DNA of 64,000 nucleotides from Cephalopachus bancanus (GCA_027257055.1 JAPVLO010000001.1:17402501-17466500); one strand, 5' to 3'. Counted from the first letter of the stretch, positions 44,493-56,966 are shown. Program-made: numbers and translations. Notes: generated from the letters alone by a model not told the origin.

Positions 44493-46500
44493 CTAACCTT
44501 AAGCATGGCTATTCTGAGCCCCTCTTCTGCAGTCTGGGAACATGCCCTGAGTTCCCAGCTGGGAGTCTACCCATGACCTGCACATGTCCCATGAAGGTGG
44601 TGACGCCCCACGCGTCCTGCGTTCTCATGCTGTCGGCAGGGGTGACATGCCCACTCTGGGGGTGAACCTCATTCCCTGAACCCCCGGCTCACGGTATCCA
44701 AGACTCCATTGGCTCCACATGGACAACATCAGCATCTGGAATGTGCCTGAGCTCAGGCGGCATTCAGGCGAGCTCAGGGAGACAGGGAGAGACCTGGGGT
44801 CCAGGGTGGTGGCGCTCCGAGGGCACTCAGAGCCATCGTTCTGAAGATGTGGCCTCCTGCCCCTGCCCCCACCACTCTCTGTGGTGCTTCCTGGCTGGGG
44901 GCCGCCCACCCCGACACACAGCCACAGGCAGAGGCGTCAAGAGGACATGGCCAGGCCTTCCCAGCTGTCCCCGCAGCTCCTGCCCACAGGGCCTGTGAGG
45001 CCACATGGTGGCTTCCCTCTGCATCTCGTTGGCTGTGGGTACAGTCCACACGGCTGGCGCGTCAGTCTGTGCTACCAACCAGAGGCTTGGGATGAGTGGG
45101 GCCAGGGTTGCAGGCCCTTGAGCAGGGAGGAGCTTCTGTGTGACTCAGACAGGCGGGGACCGGAGCCGGGCACAAGGCAGGCACCCACATGAGGAGTGGG
45201 GAAGACGGGACATCGCAGGGCCGCAGGGAGGGTCCAGACCAAACCTGCATCCTCAGAACGTCACCAGTGACATGACACCGACTTCACAGAGGAGAGGCTG
45301 AGGCTCAGAGGGTGCTGCTGCTCACGACAGGGTGCAGGCACACACCAAAGCAGCCCAGGGCATGGCGACCCCACCAGACGGAGTCACTGGACTTTTCGGC
45401 TTTAGAGGAAAGGTCGGAAATCACCTCTATTCCTGCACGTGAAAAAAACACAGGCAGAGAGGAGGCGACTTGCTCGGGGGACCTGGTCCCTCAGTAGCCA
45501 CAGCAGGACTTGTGCTCAGATTCAGCAAGTGCACATACTTTGGGTCAGACAGAGCCAGGCTAAAATTCTGGCCCAGCTTCACAGATGTAGGGACTTGGGC
45601 AGCCCCCCTGCTTTTGGTTCTGCGCTGGCAAACAAAGATCATCCTGTGGCGGCAGGGCCAGAGGGCGGCCTAGGAGAGATTCAGGTCATCTTCCCCTGGG
45701 GCGGAATGGAGGCTGCCACAAGCCAGGCCAGGAGCAGACCCGTAGCCACAGCCCAGGCCCCCTGCCACCCACCCCGTGAACCCAGCTTTATTGGCTTCCT
45801 GCTAAGGGGACATTCTGCACAAGTCAAGTCACAGGGATGGAGCCGACCGACTCCCCACAGAGGCAGGGGCGTGGGTAAGAGGCACAGGCAGGGACGTGCT
45901 CATGAGTGCGAGTGACCCAGGATGGGCAGCACTGTTCTGAGAAAACGGAGGCAGGAGGGGACGCGGAGGGACGGTTGTGTTCCAGGACAGTGAGCAAAGG
46001 GAACGTTCTGCCCAGCCACGACGATGGCAGCACACAGCCTGCTGGAGGAAAGCCCTGCGGGCAGGGAGCACGCCCAGCGGTGAGGCCGGGAGGGAGAGGG
46101 TCTGGCTGGGCTCCCGGGAGGCCGGGCGGCACGAAGCAGGGCCATGCCCGGTGGGGCCGTGCCCAGACCGAGGCTTCCCCCAACTCCCACACACCGTGGG
46201 CCTCCTGAGGCCTGTTCCTGTGGCAGCCGCTTGACCCCAGCGTCCCCAGGCAGGGGCCCCTCGGCTGTCTTCGGGGCTGCAGTACTCGGTGCTGGGTGCT
46301 AATGAGGACAACGCCTCTGTAGCCCCGGCAGCTGTGGGGTCTTGCCCAGCCTTTGAGAGCACAGTGGCAACCTGTCCTGGGATCCACATAGCGGCTCCCC
46401 AGAATCAGTGCAGAATCCTCCATTTGGGACAGGCCGAGCTCTCAGTCTGAATGCCCAGGCAAAGGGGGTCAGTGGTGGGTCCTCTCTACCGGTGTCCTCC
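44493..46500. other. Unique GC-rich DNA with possible MIR
   Basis: Many open frames of up to 199 codons on both strands follow from high GC, and none shows a family signature. About 45,270-45,560 has antisense-MIR character (gaggctgaggctcagagggt, gaggcgacttgctcggggga). No promoter, RNA gene or exon could be supported. Confidence 0.4.
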
Positions 46501-46508
46501 TTGTCCTC

Positions 46509-46600
46509 TCGTGTCTACCCATGGCTCTCATGTCCGCCCATGTCTGCTCATGTCTCCTATGTCTGCCTGTGTCCTCCCAGGTCCACTCTACCCGTGTCAG
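46509..46600. repeat. Short degenerate tandem repeat (about 11-bp CATGTCTGCC-type)
   Basis: Loose repeats of CCCATGTCTGCTCATGTCTC-like units run for about 90 bp. The period is irregular, near 10-12 bp. Confidence 0.55.
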
Positions 46601-46859
46601 CCTGAGTCAACTCATGGGGAGACGCAATGGCAGTGCCCCAAGCAGGAGCCTGTTTCCACACAGCAAAGCCTGTGTGTCTCTTCCCAGCCATCTTCTCCAG
46701 CGATCTGCCTCTTCACAAAAGGCCCGTCTGCCTCCTGGCCACGTCTGTCTGTCTGTGCTCACACCGTCCACACTCACACGCCACGTTGCTGTGGGTGAGA
46801 AGCATCCAACTCTGCGAGCCCAAGTTGTCTTGGTCTTCATTAGTCTCCCCTGGGATGGA

Positions 46860-47348
46860 GATGGGGTGACGGCCACCAGGGGGTGACACATGACAGAGGA
46901 TGCCATCTGTCGGGGGGTGACACCTGTTGGGGGCAATGCCCACCAGAAGATGCCATCTGCCACGGGGCGACGCCTGCTAGGAGTGATGCCCACCAGGGGC
47001 TGCTGTCCACCAGAGGATGAAGGCCAAGGGGGACGCTTGCCAGGGGGTGATGCCCACCAGGGGTGATGCCCACAAAGAGCTGCCACTCACCAGAGGGTGA
47101 TGCCCATCAGGGAGTGACACTCACCAGGGGATGACGTCTGCCAGAGGTTGATGCCCGCCAGGGAGTGACGCCTGCCAGAGTATGGTGTCTGCCAGGGGGT
47201 GACGCTCACTGGAGAATAATGTCCACCGGGGGTGACCCCTATGAAGGTGTGCCATCTGCTAGGGGGTGACACCCACAAGGTGGTGAAGCCTGCCAGGGAG
47301 TGACTCCTACTGGGAGGTGATGCCCACTAAAGGGTGAGGCCCACCAGG
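46860..47348. repeat. 17-bp minisatellite, about 29 units
   Basis: The consensus unit is close to CAGGGGGTGATGCCCAC. Most units are exactly 17 bp (a block of about fifteen lies between 47,091 and 47,344) with occasional 15- or 16-bp units. Units are diverged, suggesting an old array. The minus strand stays open for long stretches, producing Trp/Pro-rich chance frames. Confidence 0.9.
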
Positions 47349-48555
47349 CCGCCTAGCACTGGAAGGGTGACTCTCCCAGCCCAGGGATGCCCTATGCTGG
47401 ATCCAAGAACTGCACTCCACTAGCCTTTGCCAGGCTACCCCTGGAACCACTCTCTTGGCAAAGTCTCAGGGAAGAGGAGACACAGAGGGAGGCTTGTATG
47501 AAATGGCTGTGAAATGGTCACGGTGGGGCAGCACCGGCTGGACTGCATCCCTGACCAGGGCTGCCGGAGCTGGAGGACACAGTGTGCTGGGAGGGCCTTT
47601 CCCTTGAAGGGAAGCCTGGGGGACCCGGAACTCTCTGGGCTGCCAAGGGCAACAGCCCCAAGACACTGGGAGGCTGAGCCACACAGAGCGGAGAGTAGCA
47701 GAGTGAGCCCAGACCTCGCCAGACCCTGGTTTGGCAGTTGGGGTCATGACCGGCGGCAGGTGGCGATGTGAGGCTGAAGCCTAATGATTAGGGCCCCAGG
47801 GAGACGCCAGGCGAGAGGTAGATGGGGCCTGGTGCCCATAAGCCTGTGCATCCTGCAGGCGGCACTGGGAACCATGTACACTGGCCAGAGGAAAACATTA
47901 ACCACCTCGCAGAACTGGGACCATTGGTCATATTGTTGCTTTGGGAAAGTTTATCTCGAAGCAGACTCAGCTGCACTCCTTGTAAAACTTCACGTGGCTA
48001 TTAGGAGCAGGTTATCATACTTGTCCCAACATCCAACTGGAGAGGGGAGCCCAGGTGTGTGGTGGATTGCCACTCCTGTCGAATCTCTTCCTTCCCAGGC
48101 CTCAGCGAGAGCTCCGCACTGCACGGGCAGCCCTACAACTTTGTGCTGGCATTTCGGAGGTCCAGGACAAGGCAGGATGCAGCAGCGCCCTTCATGGGCA
48201 CACACCAGTCAGGGAGATTAGTTTAATTTGCAGCAAATGTTTCAAACTTCTTCTTGCAGATAAAGTGCCAGCTTGTCTCAGTTCCTGCTGGGCTGAGTGG
48301 CCAGTGTGTGCTGGAGTGTTCTGTTTGGTGGTGAGTGTGTGGAGGCCTGTTGTGTCTCCTGGGAATGGTGAATGAAAACACTGGTTGCACACACTCCCTT
48401 GGCCCACACTACTGAGATTACCTGCTGGGAAGCATAAATGACATACACTGGTCTCGGGTCCGGGAGGTATGTTCCAGTCTTAGATCACCTTTAAAGAAAT
48501 CCAGACCAAAAGCCTGACTTAGGCTTTTGACTAAAATGACACACGATGGCAGCTG
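47349..48555. other. Unique DNA, nothing recognised
   Basis: GC-moderate with chance frames on both strands. No feature could be named. Confidence 0.4.
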
Positions 48556-49160
48556 TTCCACGTGGGCCGCGGGTGTCCCACGAGACAGGAGGTTTTGTGG
48601 GAACAGAAACACGCCCACGCCGCAGCACAAAGGCGATCTGTAGCGTTAATTACTCGACAGAGATCGGCAGACTCATCCTCCCCTGACAGCTGCATCTGCA
48701 CTCAGCAGCCTGCTAACACGCCAAAGAAGTTCTCCCGCTCTGTTCCCCGCGCAGCCACCCTCCCCGCGGGCCACGCCACCCGTGGGACTGGGGGCCTTCG
48801 CCAGCCTGCTGCTCCCGTGATTCTCAGGACACGCGGCCTTGGCAGAACAGGGGCCTCTGTCTGGCAAGGGCACCTCTCGGCCGAAGGCCCCGCTCGTCTG
48901 GGACGGCCTCGTCCTCTTCTCACCCAGCGCCTTGCGGGCCGCCCCGCCGCACCCAGTTGGTGCCACGCAGGGGGGCCCTTTAAGAGGCACCAGAGAGTGC
49001 TGCAGATGCAGGCGGCTCAAGCCGTGAGCGAGAGGCCCAGAAGACTGAATTGGCTCCACTCCCAGCCTGCTCTGCGGAGGGTGTTGTCTCCACCAGGGAT
49101 GGTCTGCCTTCTTCAGAATACGGCAGCGCCGGAGCCTTGAGACCCCACTCTCGTGAAACA
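48556..49160. promoter_or_regulatory. Possible weak CpG island
   Basis: CpG is visibly more frequent here than in the flanks (e.g. gccgcgggtgtcccacg, ctctcggccgaaggccccgc). A 192-codon plus-strand frame and a 171-codon minus-strand frame overlap without family features. The stretch could be a regulatory element or first-exon region. Nothing in the sequence alone decides it. Confidence 0.35.
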
Positions 49161-49538
49161 CCGCCTGTCGGCCCGCCTGCCCGTCCATCTCTACTCAGGC
49201 ATTCACACACGCCTACTTGGTTCAAGAAAGAATTTAAGATGGGATCCGATGGGTTGCTTTCTCCGCGGAAAACGCAAACGACTCAGAAAAGTGCAAGCTT
49301 TTAAACAAGGGCACGACAGCACTCACTCCTAATTTCTTTCTGCTATGACGTTTTGTTCGACAAATTCAGCATGCTGTTGAAGTCCAGATGCTAAGTGCAC
49401 GTCCTCATAGAAAACTGGGTTTGAAGGACACGTGCCCCAGAGGACAACTACTGGTAAGCATAGTTGCGTTAAAACGACCTTCAAATGCTTAAGAAATGGT
49501 TTCACAAGCTGGTTGTGGGTAGCTTGTTTTATTTTTTT
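49161..49538. other. Unique DNA, nothing recognised
   Basis: No feature could be supported. Confidence 0.35.
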
Positions 49539-49809
49539 AAAGATCTGTGGATAGGCCAAGGTGAGAGGATTACCTGAGCCCACGTGTTCGAATCCAGCCT
49601 GGGCAACTTGGCAAGACCCCATCTCTACAATAAATAAAAAATTAGCCAGGCATGGTAGCGTGTGCCTGTAGTTCCAGCTATTTGGAAGGCTGACGTGGAA
49701 GGATCGCCTAAGCACAACAGGTCGACGCTGGGGTGACTGGGAGTGTGCCCCTGCACTCCAGCCTGGGTGACAGAGTGAAACTCCAACTTGAAAAAAAAAG
49801 ATCTGCGGA
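49539..49809 (+). mobile_element. 5'-truncated Alu with TSD (older subfamily)
   Basis: TSD aaagatctgtgga / aaagatctgcgga lies at 49,539-49,551 and 49,797-49,809. The body begins inside the left arm (taggccaaggtgagagga), so this is a 5'-truncated insertion. Ancestral right-arm states (gacgctggggtgactgggag, ctccagcctgggtgacag) place it with the older copies. Confidence 0.93.
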
Positions 49810-50290
49810 CAAATAAAAAGATCACTCCTAAAGAAGCTAAAAGTATCTGATAAAATTCAGTATTGAAAACTTAACAAAATAGAATTAGATACTTTCTTAA
49901 CACAGTAAGCTACATCTCTCTCAGACAAAAGATAGTATCAAGTGGATTTCTCCTACAAATAATAAAACATTTAGTAAGATAGTGGGGCATAAAATGCATG
50001 CATAGAAACCAATAGCTTTAGAAGCTATAATGAAAGAAACTACCCCACTTAATGAAACAAAAATGAAATGAAAACAAATTTCCTAGGCGTAAACTTAACA
50101 GGAAAGCTAAGATCTATATGAGATATATACATACCTTTAAAAATTTATACAAGAACACTGGAACAAGTAGTTTATGATGTTCTTGAATATGAAGATTCAG
50201 CATCATAAAATGCCAATTTTCCCAATTTTCCCGGACTTACTTTGTAAGTTAACGCACCTTGATAAAGATAAACATAGAGTGAAATCTTCC
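49810..50290 (+). mobile_element. Old L1 ORF2 fragment, sense
   Basis: AT-rich sequence with L1 ORF2 landmarks (gataaaattcagtattgaaa, gcatagaaaccaatagcttt, tttcctaggcgtaaacttaa). It is heavily diverged, with stops in all frames. Confidence 0.6.
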
Positions 50291-50534
50291 TGGGTCATCT
50301 TGGTATTCTCATTCTCTCTCTCTTTCCTTCCCTCCCTCCCTCTCGCCTGCCTCCACCACCTGGAGAACACACATTACTTGGAGGGCCTGGCTGAGCTGGA
50401 GGTGAGTGGTCCAGGCGCTGTGCGACAGTCCCAGGAGGCAGCAGTGAGCCAGCAGACACTCTGGACGCGGCGGTGCTCATCCGAGGAGCCGCACTGCAAG
50501 CAGCTGACTCGCGGCAGCAGGAGCAGTCATCTGA
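50291..50534. other. Unique DNA with a CT-rich tract
   Basis: A pyrimidine-rich tract (tctctctctctttccttccc) lies at 50,312-50,345. The rest was not recognised. Confidence 0.45.
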
Positions 50535-50851
50535 AAACTGCCCTTCTGGCCGGGCGCGGCGGCTCAGCCTGTCATCCCAGCACTTCGGGAGGCCGAGAAG
50601 AGAGGACTGCCTGAGCCGTGGGCTTGAGACCAGCCTGGGCAACATGGTGAGACCTCGTCTCTACAGTAAAAAAAAAAAAACTGGCAGGGAGTGGTAGTGT
50701 GTGCCTGTAGTTCCAGTTACTCGGAAGGTGAAGTGCAAGAATCGCCGGAGCCCCGCAGGTCGACGCTGGGGTGGCCGTCAGCAGGCCACTGCACTCCAGC
50801 CTGGGCGACGAGTGGACTCCACCTCAAAAGAAACAGCAAACTGCTCTTCTG
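50535..50851 (+). mobile_element. Alu, older subfamily, with TSD
   Basis: TSD aaactgcccttctg / aaactgctcttctg lies at 50,535-50,548 and 50,838-50,851. It has ancestral GAGACCAGCC and cactccagcctgggcgacg states, but the lineage's ggctcagcctg start. Confidence 0.94.
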
Positions 50852-53044
50852 CCACCTCCCCAGGGAAAGTGAACACATCTTCACGTACATTCTAGAAAAG
50901 ACAAGGAAGGAGGAGGGAGCAGAGCCTGAGCCTAAACATGCCAACCTCAGCTTTGCTACTGGCACAGAGCGCAGCCAGCCACGGGGATGCTTGATCATCA
51001 CTCCTCCATGTGTCTTGAGATCACAGGCTCATGGGCCTGCCCTCTGAGAAGGGGCTGTGGGGAGAATCCAGGAAGCCTGCATCAGGGCGTGGCTGTGCAG
51101 GAGGTGGGACACCTTTGTGCCACAGAAGACTGTCTGTCTTGGGAATGGAGGCATGGGGCATAGGGCTTCGTTTTTTTCGTCCACGGAGTGGGGCTAATGT
51201 GGACTCCTCTGGAGGCTTCACGAAGATTGTTTGAGACAACAGACACTGGAATAAGCAGCCTGCCAAACAGTATGCCAACGTGACTGTCCTGAGATTCTGA
51301 GTAAATGCCCGCATGGCACAAGACAGCGTGTGAGTGGGGGAAGAAGAGGCGGCCCGGATGCCAGGCCTCCACCATGGAGAAAAGCAGTGGAGGACTAGCC
51401 TACGCCCTTGGGCCTCTTCTCCTCTCGCGGGATGACAAGGGACAGATGCCTATGCCTATGTTTTCTCCCTCTCAGATGTTGGCAATAATACGGACTCAGG
51501 GCATTCACAGATGTGAACAATTAATGGCTACAAAGTGCTTTGAAAAGAAATGCGCTTGCTCATAATGGTGGTGTTTAGTATTTCTAATAAGTTTCTGCCT
51601 GCTGGCTTCACACACTATAATAGCTGGCACCATGATTTTATGACTGGCTTTTTAAGACTTATCATAAAATAATTTTATTTTAAAGTCACCAAATGACCTA
51701 TCTAAAGAACTTCCTGCATTTACCCTGGGTATTACCTGGAAAAATCTAAGATGTGATCACAGATCTATTCCAGACAAGATCAGGTGCATTCAGGCTGGGC
51801 TGTCCATAGTCTACAGATCTATTTCAAACAGTCCCCAATTAGCTCACATGGATAGGATCTCATCCGAGGTCCCTAGGAAATCCAGCAATTACCCATAGGA
51901 AGACTGGGACTGAGGTTGACCTATAATCCTGAGAGACTTGTAAGGGTTTTGTTAAAATTATTTAGAGTTGTAAACCAAGCCGCAGCCACCCCCACAGCTA
52001 CTGTGGAGAATGCCCTTGGAACGCCCTTGGGGCCCCAGCTGCTGCACTCGAGCTCTCCACCAGCTGGGGGCTGCAGCCCATCTCTGCACAGTGCCAAACG
52101 CAGGGCAAGACCAAGGTGGAGTCCAGTCTGCACCCTGTGGAAACAAATGGTCAGAAGACAACTTCCGCACACACTCACACCTGCACATCCTGTTTCTCTA
52201 AAGAGTGTCCCCTCAGGCACTTGACCGACGTGCCCCTGGTGCCTCTGCCCCTCCTTTGCCGTCCACTCCCTTGTCACGGGTCACTTCCCACAGTGTGCCT
52301 CACATCCAGCCTCCCACTGACACGGGAAGATCTCAGGTGAAGCTGGCTCTTGTCTCCTGGCAACACATACACAGGTTAACTTCACCAGGCAAGGCCCCGG
52401 CCCTGCCCCGAGTCCTGGCCGTCACATCCGACATCTCATGAACCCCTGGCCCACCCACTCACAATAAAAAAAAGAGGCAAGCACAAGCTTCTGAGTGGAC
52501 GGCCCCTATGATGCGTTCCCTTGAGGGACCTTTTATCTGGGTGACAGCGAGAGAGGAAGTCTCTCCCATGCCTGGCCAGCCAGCGCCTTACCCAAGAGCA
52601 CCACCAAGTGTCCACCAGAGGAAAAGCAAGCGCTGGCCCAAAAAACGGGACAAACAGGGATGGCTGGGAACCTCAGCAGAGCTCCAAGAAACCCAGCTTA
52701 TTCACAGGAGCAGCTTCTCCCAGCACATCACCAAAGGAATACAGTGAGAAAAATGCTCCCATGGTGTCCTCTTCGGTCAGGGTACGGAAGGGCCAGCTGC
52801 ATTTTCACCACCAGCCCTTGTCTACATGTATTTTTTCTGCTAACACCAGCACATCTGCCTTGAGAGGGCGTGGGCAGACAGCTCTGCAACACGCCACCAC
52901 GGCACAGGCCCACGACACCATGGCACAGACTCATGGGCTGAGGGCCTTCTCAGCTGACCCCAAGTCACTCTGAGCTCACACACATGGTGGAGACTCAGAG
53001 CCGAGCACGCGGTGCCCTCTCCAACGCCTCACCGAAAGCTGCGC
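50852..53044. other. Unique DNA, nothing recognised
   Basis: There are scattered chance frames up to 121 codons. No gene, RNA or repeat family could be named. Confidence 0.4.
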
Positions 53045-53367
53045 AGAAAATCTGCGGCCCCGCCGGGCACGGTGGCTCAGCCTGTCATCCCGCACCTTTG
53101 GGAGACCAAGGTGAGTAGACTGCCTGAGCCCGCGGGTTCGAGACCCGCCCGGGCAACTTGCCGAGACCTCATCTCTGCAATAAATCAAAAAATCAGCCGG
53201 GCATGGTAGCGCGCACCTGTAATTCCGGCTACTCGGAAGGCTAAGGCGGAAGGATCGCCGGAGCCCAGCAGGTCGAGGCTGCGGTGCCCGGGAGCGACTG
53301 CTGCCCTCCAGTCTGGGCGACCGAGTGAGACTCCGACTCAGAAAAAGAAAAGAAAATCTGAGGCCCC
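53045..53367 (+). mobile_element. Alu, young lineage, with 17-bp TSD
   Basis: TSD agaaaatctgcggcccc / agaaaatctgaggcccc lies at 53,045-53,061 and 53,351-53,367. The left arm has the intact GCGGGTTCGAGACCCGC. CpG content is high, in keeping with a young copy. Confidence 0.95.
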
Positions 53368-54180
53368 ACGCCAGGGACGGAAAGACGCACCAGGGCCTCT
53401 TGCGGTGTTACCGACTGTCTCCGAACACATGCACACAGAGGCCGGACTTCAGATGGGGGAATTCGCATCACTTCTTTCTTCCTCTCTCATAGAGCATACC
53501 AGTAAGCACTGGGTGATGCCATGTCAGGAACAGGCTGAGCATCCCACAACACCTCCTCACTTCATCTGCATGCCACCCTCAAGAGGTGGCAATGCCACGG
53601 TCACACGTGCAGACAAGGAAGCCACACTGCCAGGAGGTGAGCCACGTACCCATGAAACCAGTCACCCGCAGCACCGAAGCCACACTCTGGTGCCAGCTCT
53701 CGAGTCTGTGGCTCCTTTCTCCCAGGCTGGCCTGTGTCCCGATGGCCATTGCGTGTCTGATCCTCACCTAGGCTGGCTCCTGAAGCACTCAGAATCATCT
53801 GGTTGCAAGTGGCAGCGATTCCCTCAGGGCTCATGGAAGGTTCTTGTGGGCCGTGGGGCCCAGGAGTGCCTCACAGCCAGGCCTCAGGAAGGTGCTCCTG
53901 GCCTGCTTCCTTTTCTCCTGTCTTCTGTTTCATTCTCTCAAAGCACTGGGCTCACCTCCACAAAACGCCCCGCCCCGCCCTGGGCAGCCCTCACCTTCCA
54001 GCTCTAGCAGTGGCTGCCTCTCAGAATCTCCACTCCAACCCCCTCAGGCATCCCGTTGGGACACCCGTCTCTCCTGGCCTGCTTCGAGCCACTGGCAGTC
54101 CGTGGACATGCTCCCATGGGCATTCAGGGGCAGAGGAATCTGCTGGAATCTTGTGACTCACTGTCCCTGGCTGGGGGGTG
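53368..54180. other. Unique DNA with possible antisense MIR
   Basis: About 53,570-53,760 has an MIR-like order (gtgcagacaaggaagccaca, ggaggtgagccacgtaccca). A 200-codon plus-strand frame at 53,405-54,007 shows no family features. Confidence 0.4.
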
Positions 54181-54489
54181 AATCACATGTCCTGCTGTGT
54201 GTGATACATCAAAGAGCTCTTGGTGTCTTGCATGCAGATCGTGTGCCCTGCTGGGATGCACCAAGGCGCACGCAGCATCACGCTTGTGGATCCTGTGTCC
54301 TGAAGGGGTGCACCAAGGAGGACACAGCACCATGCGTGCTGATCGTGTGTCCTGAAGTGGTGCACCAGGGAGCACACAGCATCATGCATGTGGGTCATGT
54401 GCCCTACTGCGATGCACCAAGGACACAGCAGCACGCATGGTGACCACGTGTCCTGAAGTGAAACCCCGGGAACACACGGCGCCCTGTGA
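54181..54489. repeat. 52-bp tandem repeat, about six units
   Basis: Units start at 54,181 (diverged, 56 bp), 54,237, 54,289, 54,341, 54,393 (49 bp) and 54,442 (diverged). The core is GTGTCCTGAAGTGGTGCACC followed by AAGG..CACAGCA. Three central units are exactly 52 bp and similar to each other; the edge units are worn. Confidence 0.92.
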
Positions 54490-55500
54490 CTGTAAATGCG
54501 GCTGTGGAGGCCAGGAGGCCTAGCTCAGCGCGAAAGAGACCTTGGCGTTCGCTTCATGAGGCACACACTCGGGACCCCTAGCCCACACAGAGGGCCCCGC
54601 ACGGAGGCAACCCTCCTGCTTCACATTCTCACAGGGAGTTTCCTACCCCACACCCAGGCCATGACAGGTAAGCACCCAGGGTGGTGGCGGCACCTGTGGG
54701 ACAGTGCACGAAGAAACCCCAAGCCTTCTTCTTCCAGTCTCTGCTAGGAGTTGAACTGTGCCCTCCCCAATTAATGTGTTGAGGTTCCTGTGTCCCCACA
54801 GACTCTATAAAAATGCAGAGGGCTGCTGCCTTGGCCCCAGGCTTCACAATGGGCAACACAGAGTGAAGATGACATGTCCTAACTTTCTTGATGTCCCACA
54901 CAGAAAGAAACCCTGAGAAAAGCTCAGGAAGACAGATGTACTGCAGGTTTTTTGTTTTGTTCTGAAGGAGTGGAACCGCACATAAACACATGAATAAGGG
55001 AACCCTCGCATCCTGGATGAGTCTGCAGTGGCCATCTCCTTTGGGTGCAGATGACAGTGTGCAGTGCCACCAATTAAGCCTGAGATTCAGTTTCACTGAG
55101 AATGGTGGGCCCTTGGGGTATCAGCTCCCAGAATCACCTGGAAAGTTAAAAAGTGCCCATGTGTCCGGTAATGGGTGCACTGATCCATGGTCAGGCCTGC
55201 AGTGGTCCTTGGTCATAGCTGACCATGTGCCCTGAGGGCTGAAACAGATGGGCAGCCACCAGTCATCATGATCTGAACAAGCACGGCATCACCAGGCCTG
55301 GTGTGCAGAGGCCTCACTGTGTCCCACAGTGGAGAAGCACATGTTCCAGGTCCCAGCAGAGAGCCAGCTCACAGGTCCAGAACTTCATGCAAGAAGGGAC
55401 AACTGGATTCCCTTGAGGAAAGACCTGCAACATTGCTACAAGTACATACAATGAATCTTTCTTCGATCCTCCCTCCAAAGGAACCATGTTTATTTGTCAG
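54490..55500. other. Mostly unrecognised DNA, possible retroviral flank
   Basis: About 54,755-54,840 starts like an LTR-type sequence and contains a 27-bp stretch (54,807-54,833) repeated exactly at 56,046-56,072 within the retroviral fragment. The rest may be decayed retroviral DNA, but I cannot show it. Confidence 0.35.
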
Positions 55501-56440
55501 GGTTTCTGTGAATTGGGAAAAGGCAACTATCCACACCTTTCAAGGATTCCTAAAAAGTGTCCCTAAACTAGCTCAAAATGCTCTTGAAAAGCCACTTCTG
55601 GAGGGCTCTGCTCTAAATTAGTCAACCCCAAAGCAATATACCCAGCTGGAAGAGTATCGGAGGTTGGTTGCACAATCTATGCCCACCTGACCTATGCAAA
55701 GAGCAAAGCTTGCTGAGTCACCACAGAGTGTCACCAGTCTAGTCAGACATAACTCCAATTGGAGTGTGGTCTGGTATGCAACATTGATTGGGTGGCTTGT
55801 TCTCTAAACCAACTGCTCCTACAAGACCAGCGTGTTTTCTCCTGGCAGAGAGCACAGACAAGGTCTCGTTAGGGTTCTGCTACTTCTCCAGTTCCTTGGT
55901 GCGATCTAGAACTCAGGGGTGTCATCTATCTTGATATTCCACTGGACACTGTGCTGGTCTACAACATTAATGATGTAATGCGGACATCCTACCCCAGATG
56001 TCTTGGTGAAAAAAGAACACCATAGCAGCGTGGGACATAGTCTCCATAAAAATGCAGAGGGCTGCTGCCTTGAAGTTTCTAGGGTTCCAGAGGTATGGGA
56101 ATGTTTGGATATACTCTCCAAGGGGAGGACAGGTTATACATCTTATATCCACCACCACTAAGAGAGGCAAGATATTTAGTGAGTCCCTGTGGAGTCCTGG
56201 AAGCAACAATTACTAGATTCACAGGTGCCATTCTTACCATTTACTAATGAACCGACAGAACTGCCAGTCCTGCTTGAGGTCCAGAATGAGAAAGCCTGTG
56301 GAGACGAGTTGACTTGGAAACTGAGCTCCCCGTGGGCCACCATTCCAGTGTGCCCTGGGGTGGCCATGCCCATGGCAGTCTGGACAACACATCACATTGA
56401 GGAGCAAATTTCAACATAAGTTTTGGGGGAAACAAGCCAA
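55500..56440 (+). pseudogene. Decayed endogenous retrovirus pol fragment
   Basis: In the plus-strand frame near 55,915-55,990 the translation resembles the core of a retroviral reverse transcriptase (GVIYLDIPLDTVLVYNIND). The catalytic double-aspartate motif is not intact here, reading N-D. The following 300-400 bp resembles the RT connection/RNase H side but needs several frame changes and contains stops. No gag, env or paired LTRs were recognised. It is an old, non-functional gammaretrovirus- or ERVL-like relic. Confidence 0.55.
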
Positions 56441-56900
56441 ATCCAAACCATAGCCATTTGTAATACCGTTAGATTCTTTGTCACACTATGTTTTGTGTGC
56501 TGGGACACTCCACATCCTGAATCATTTGATTTACTTTGAATAGGTTTGGATTTACTCTTTTGGCTTTAAAATTCTGTGTGTTTTGACAAATGCACAGTGG
56601 CACTTAACTGCCACTGAAGTACTGCATGGATTATTGCAAGCTCCCATCCCATGCAATTACTGGTTTGCCATCCTTGTGGTTTTGCCTTTTCCAGAGTCTC
56701 ATTAAATGGGGTCATACCTGCATTTTCTGCTCAGATCCTATTCTTTCACCCAGCAATATGCATGCAAGAGACACCTGTGTCTTTGTGTGGGTTGATAGTT
56801 CATTCTTTTCTACGGCTGAGTGGTATTCTTCGGAAGTCTTATTTACATGTATTGATGACATATATTTATTATAATTTTAAACTTTAGTAACCTAAATTTT
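56441..56900 (-). mobile_element. Old L1 3' region, antisense
   Basis: Antisense L1 landmarks include agtctcattaaatggggtca, tgcatgcaagagacacctgt and ttctacggctgagtggtatt. It is a diverged 5'-truncated copy. Confidence 0.65.
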
Positions 56901-56966
56901 CCAGACAAAACTAAGAATTAGATAATTTCAAGCGCTCTGTCATATAACAGCATTCTATAGTAGATT

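Noticed and set aside
46607..47086. 159-codon Trp/Pro-rich minus-strand frame
   Set aside because: It is the translation of the 17-bp minisatellite.
55906..56209. Small minus-strand genes over the retroviral region
   Set aside because: The meaningful resemblance is on the plus strand to decayed pol. The minus-strand frames are shadows.
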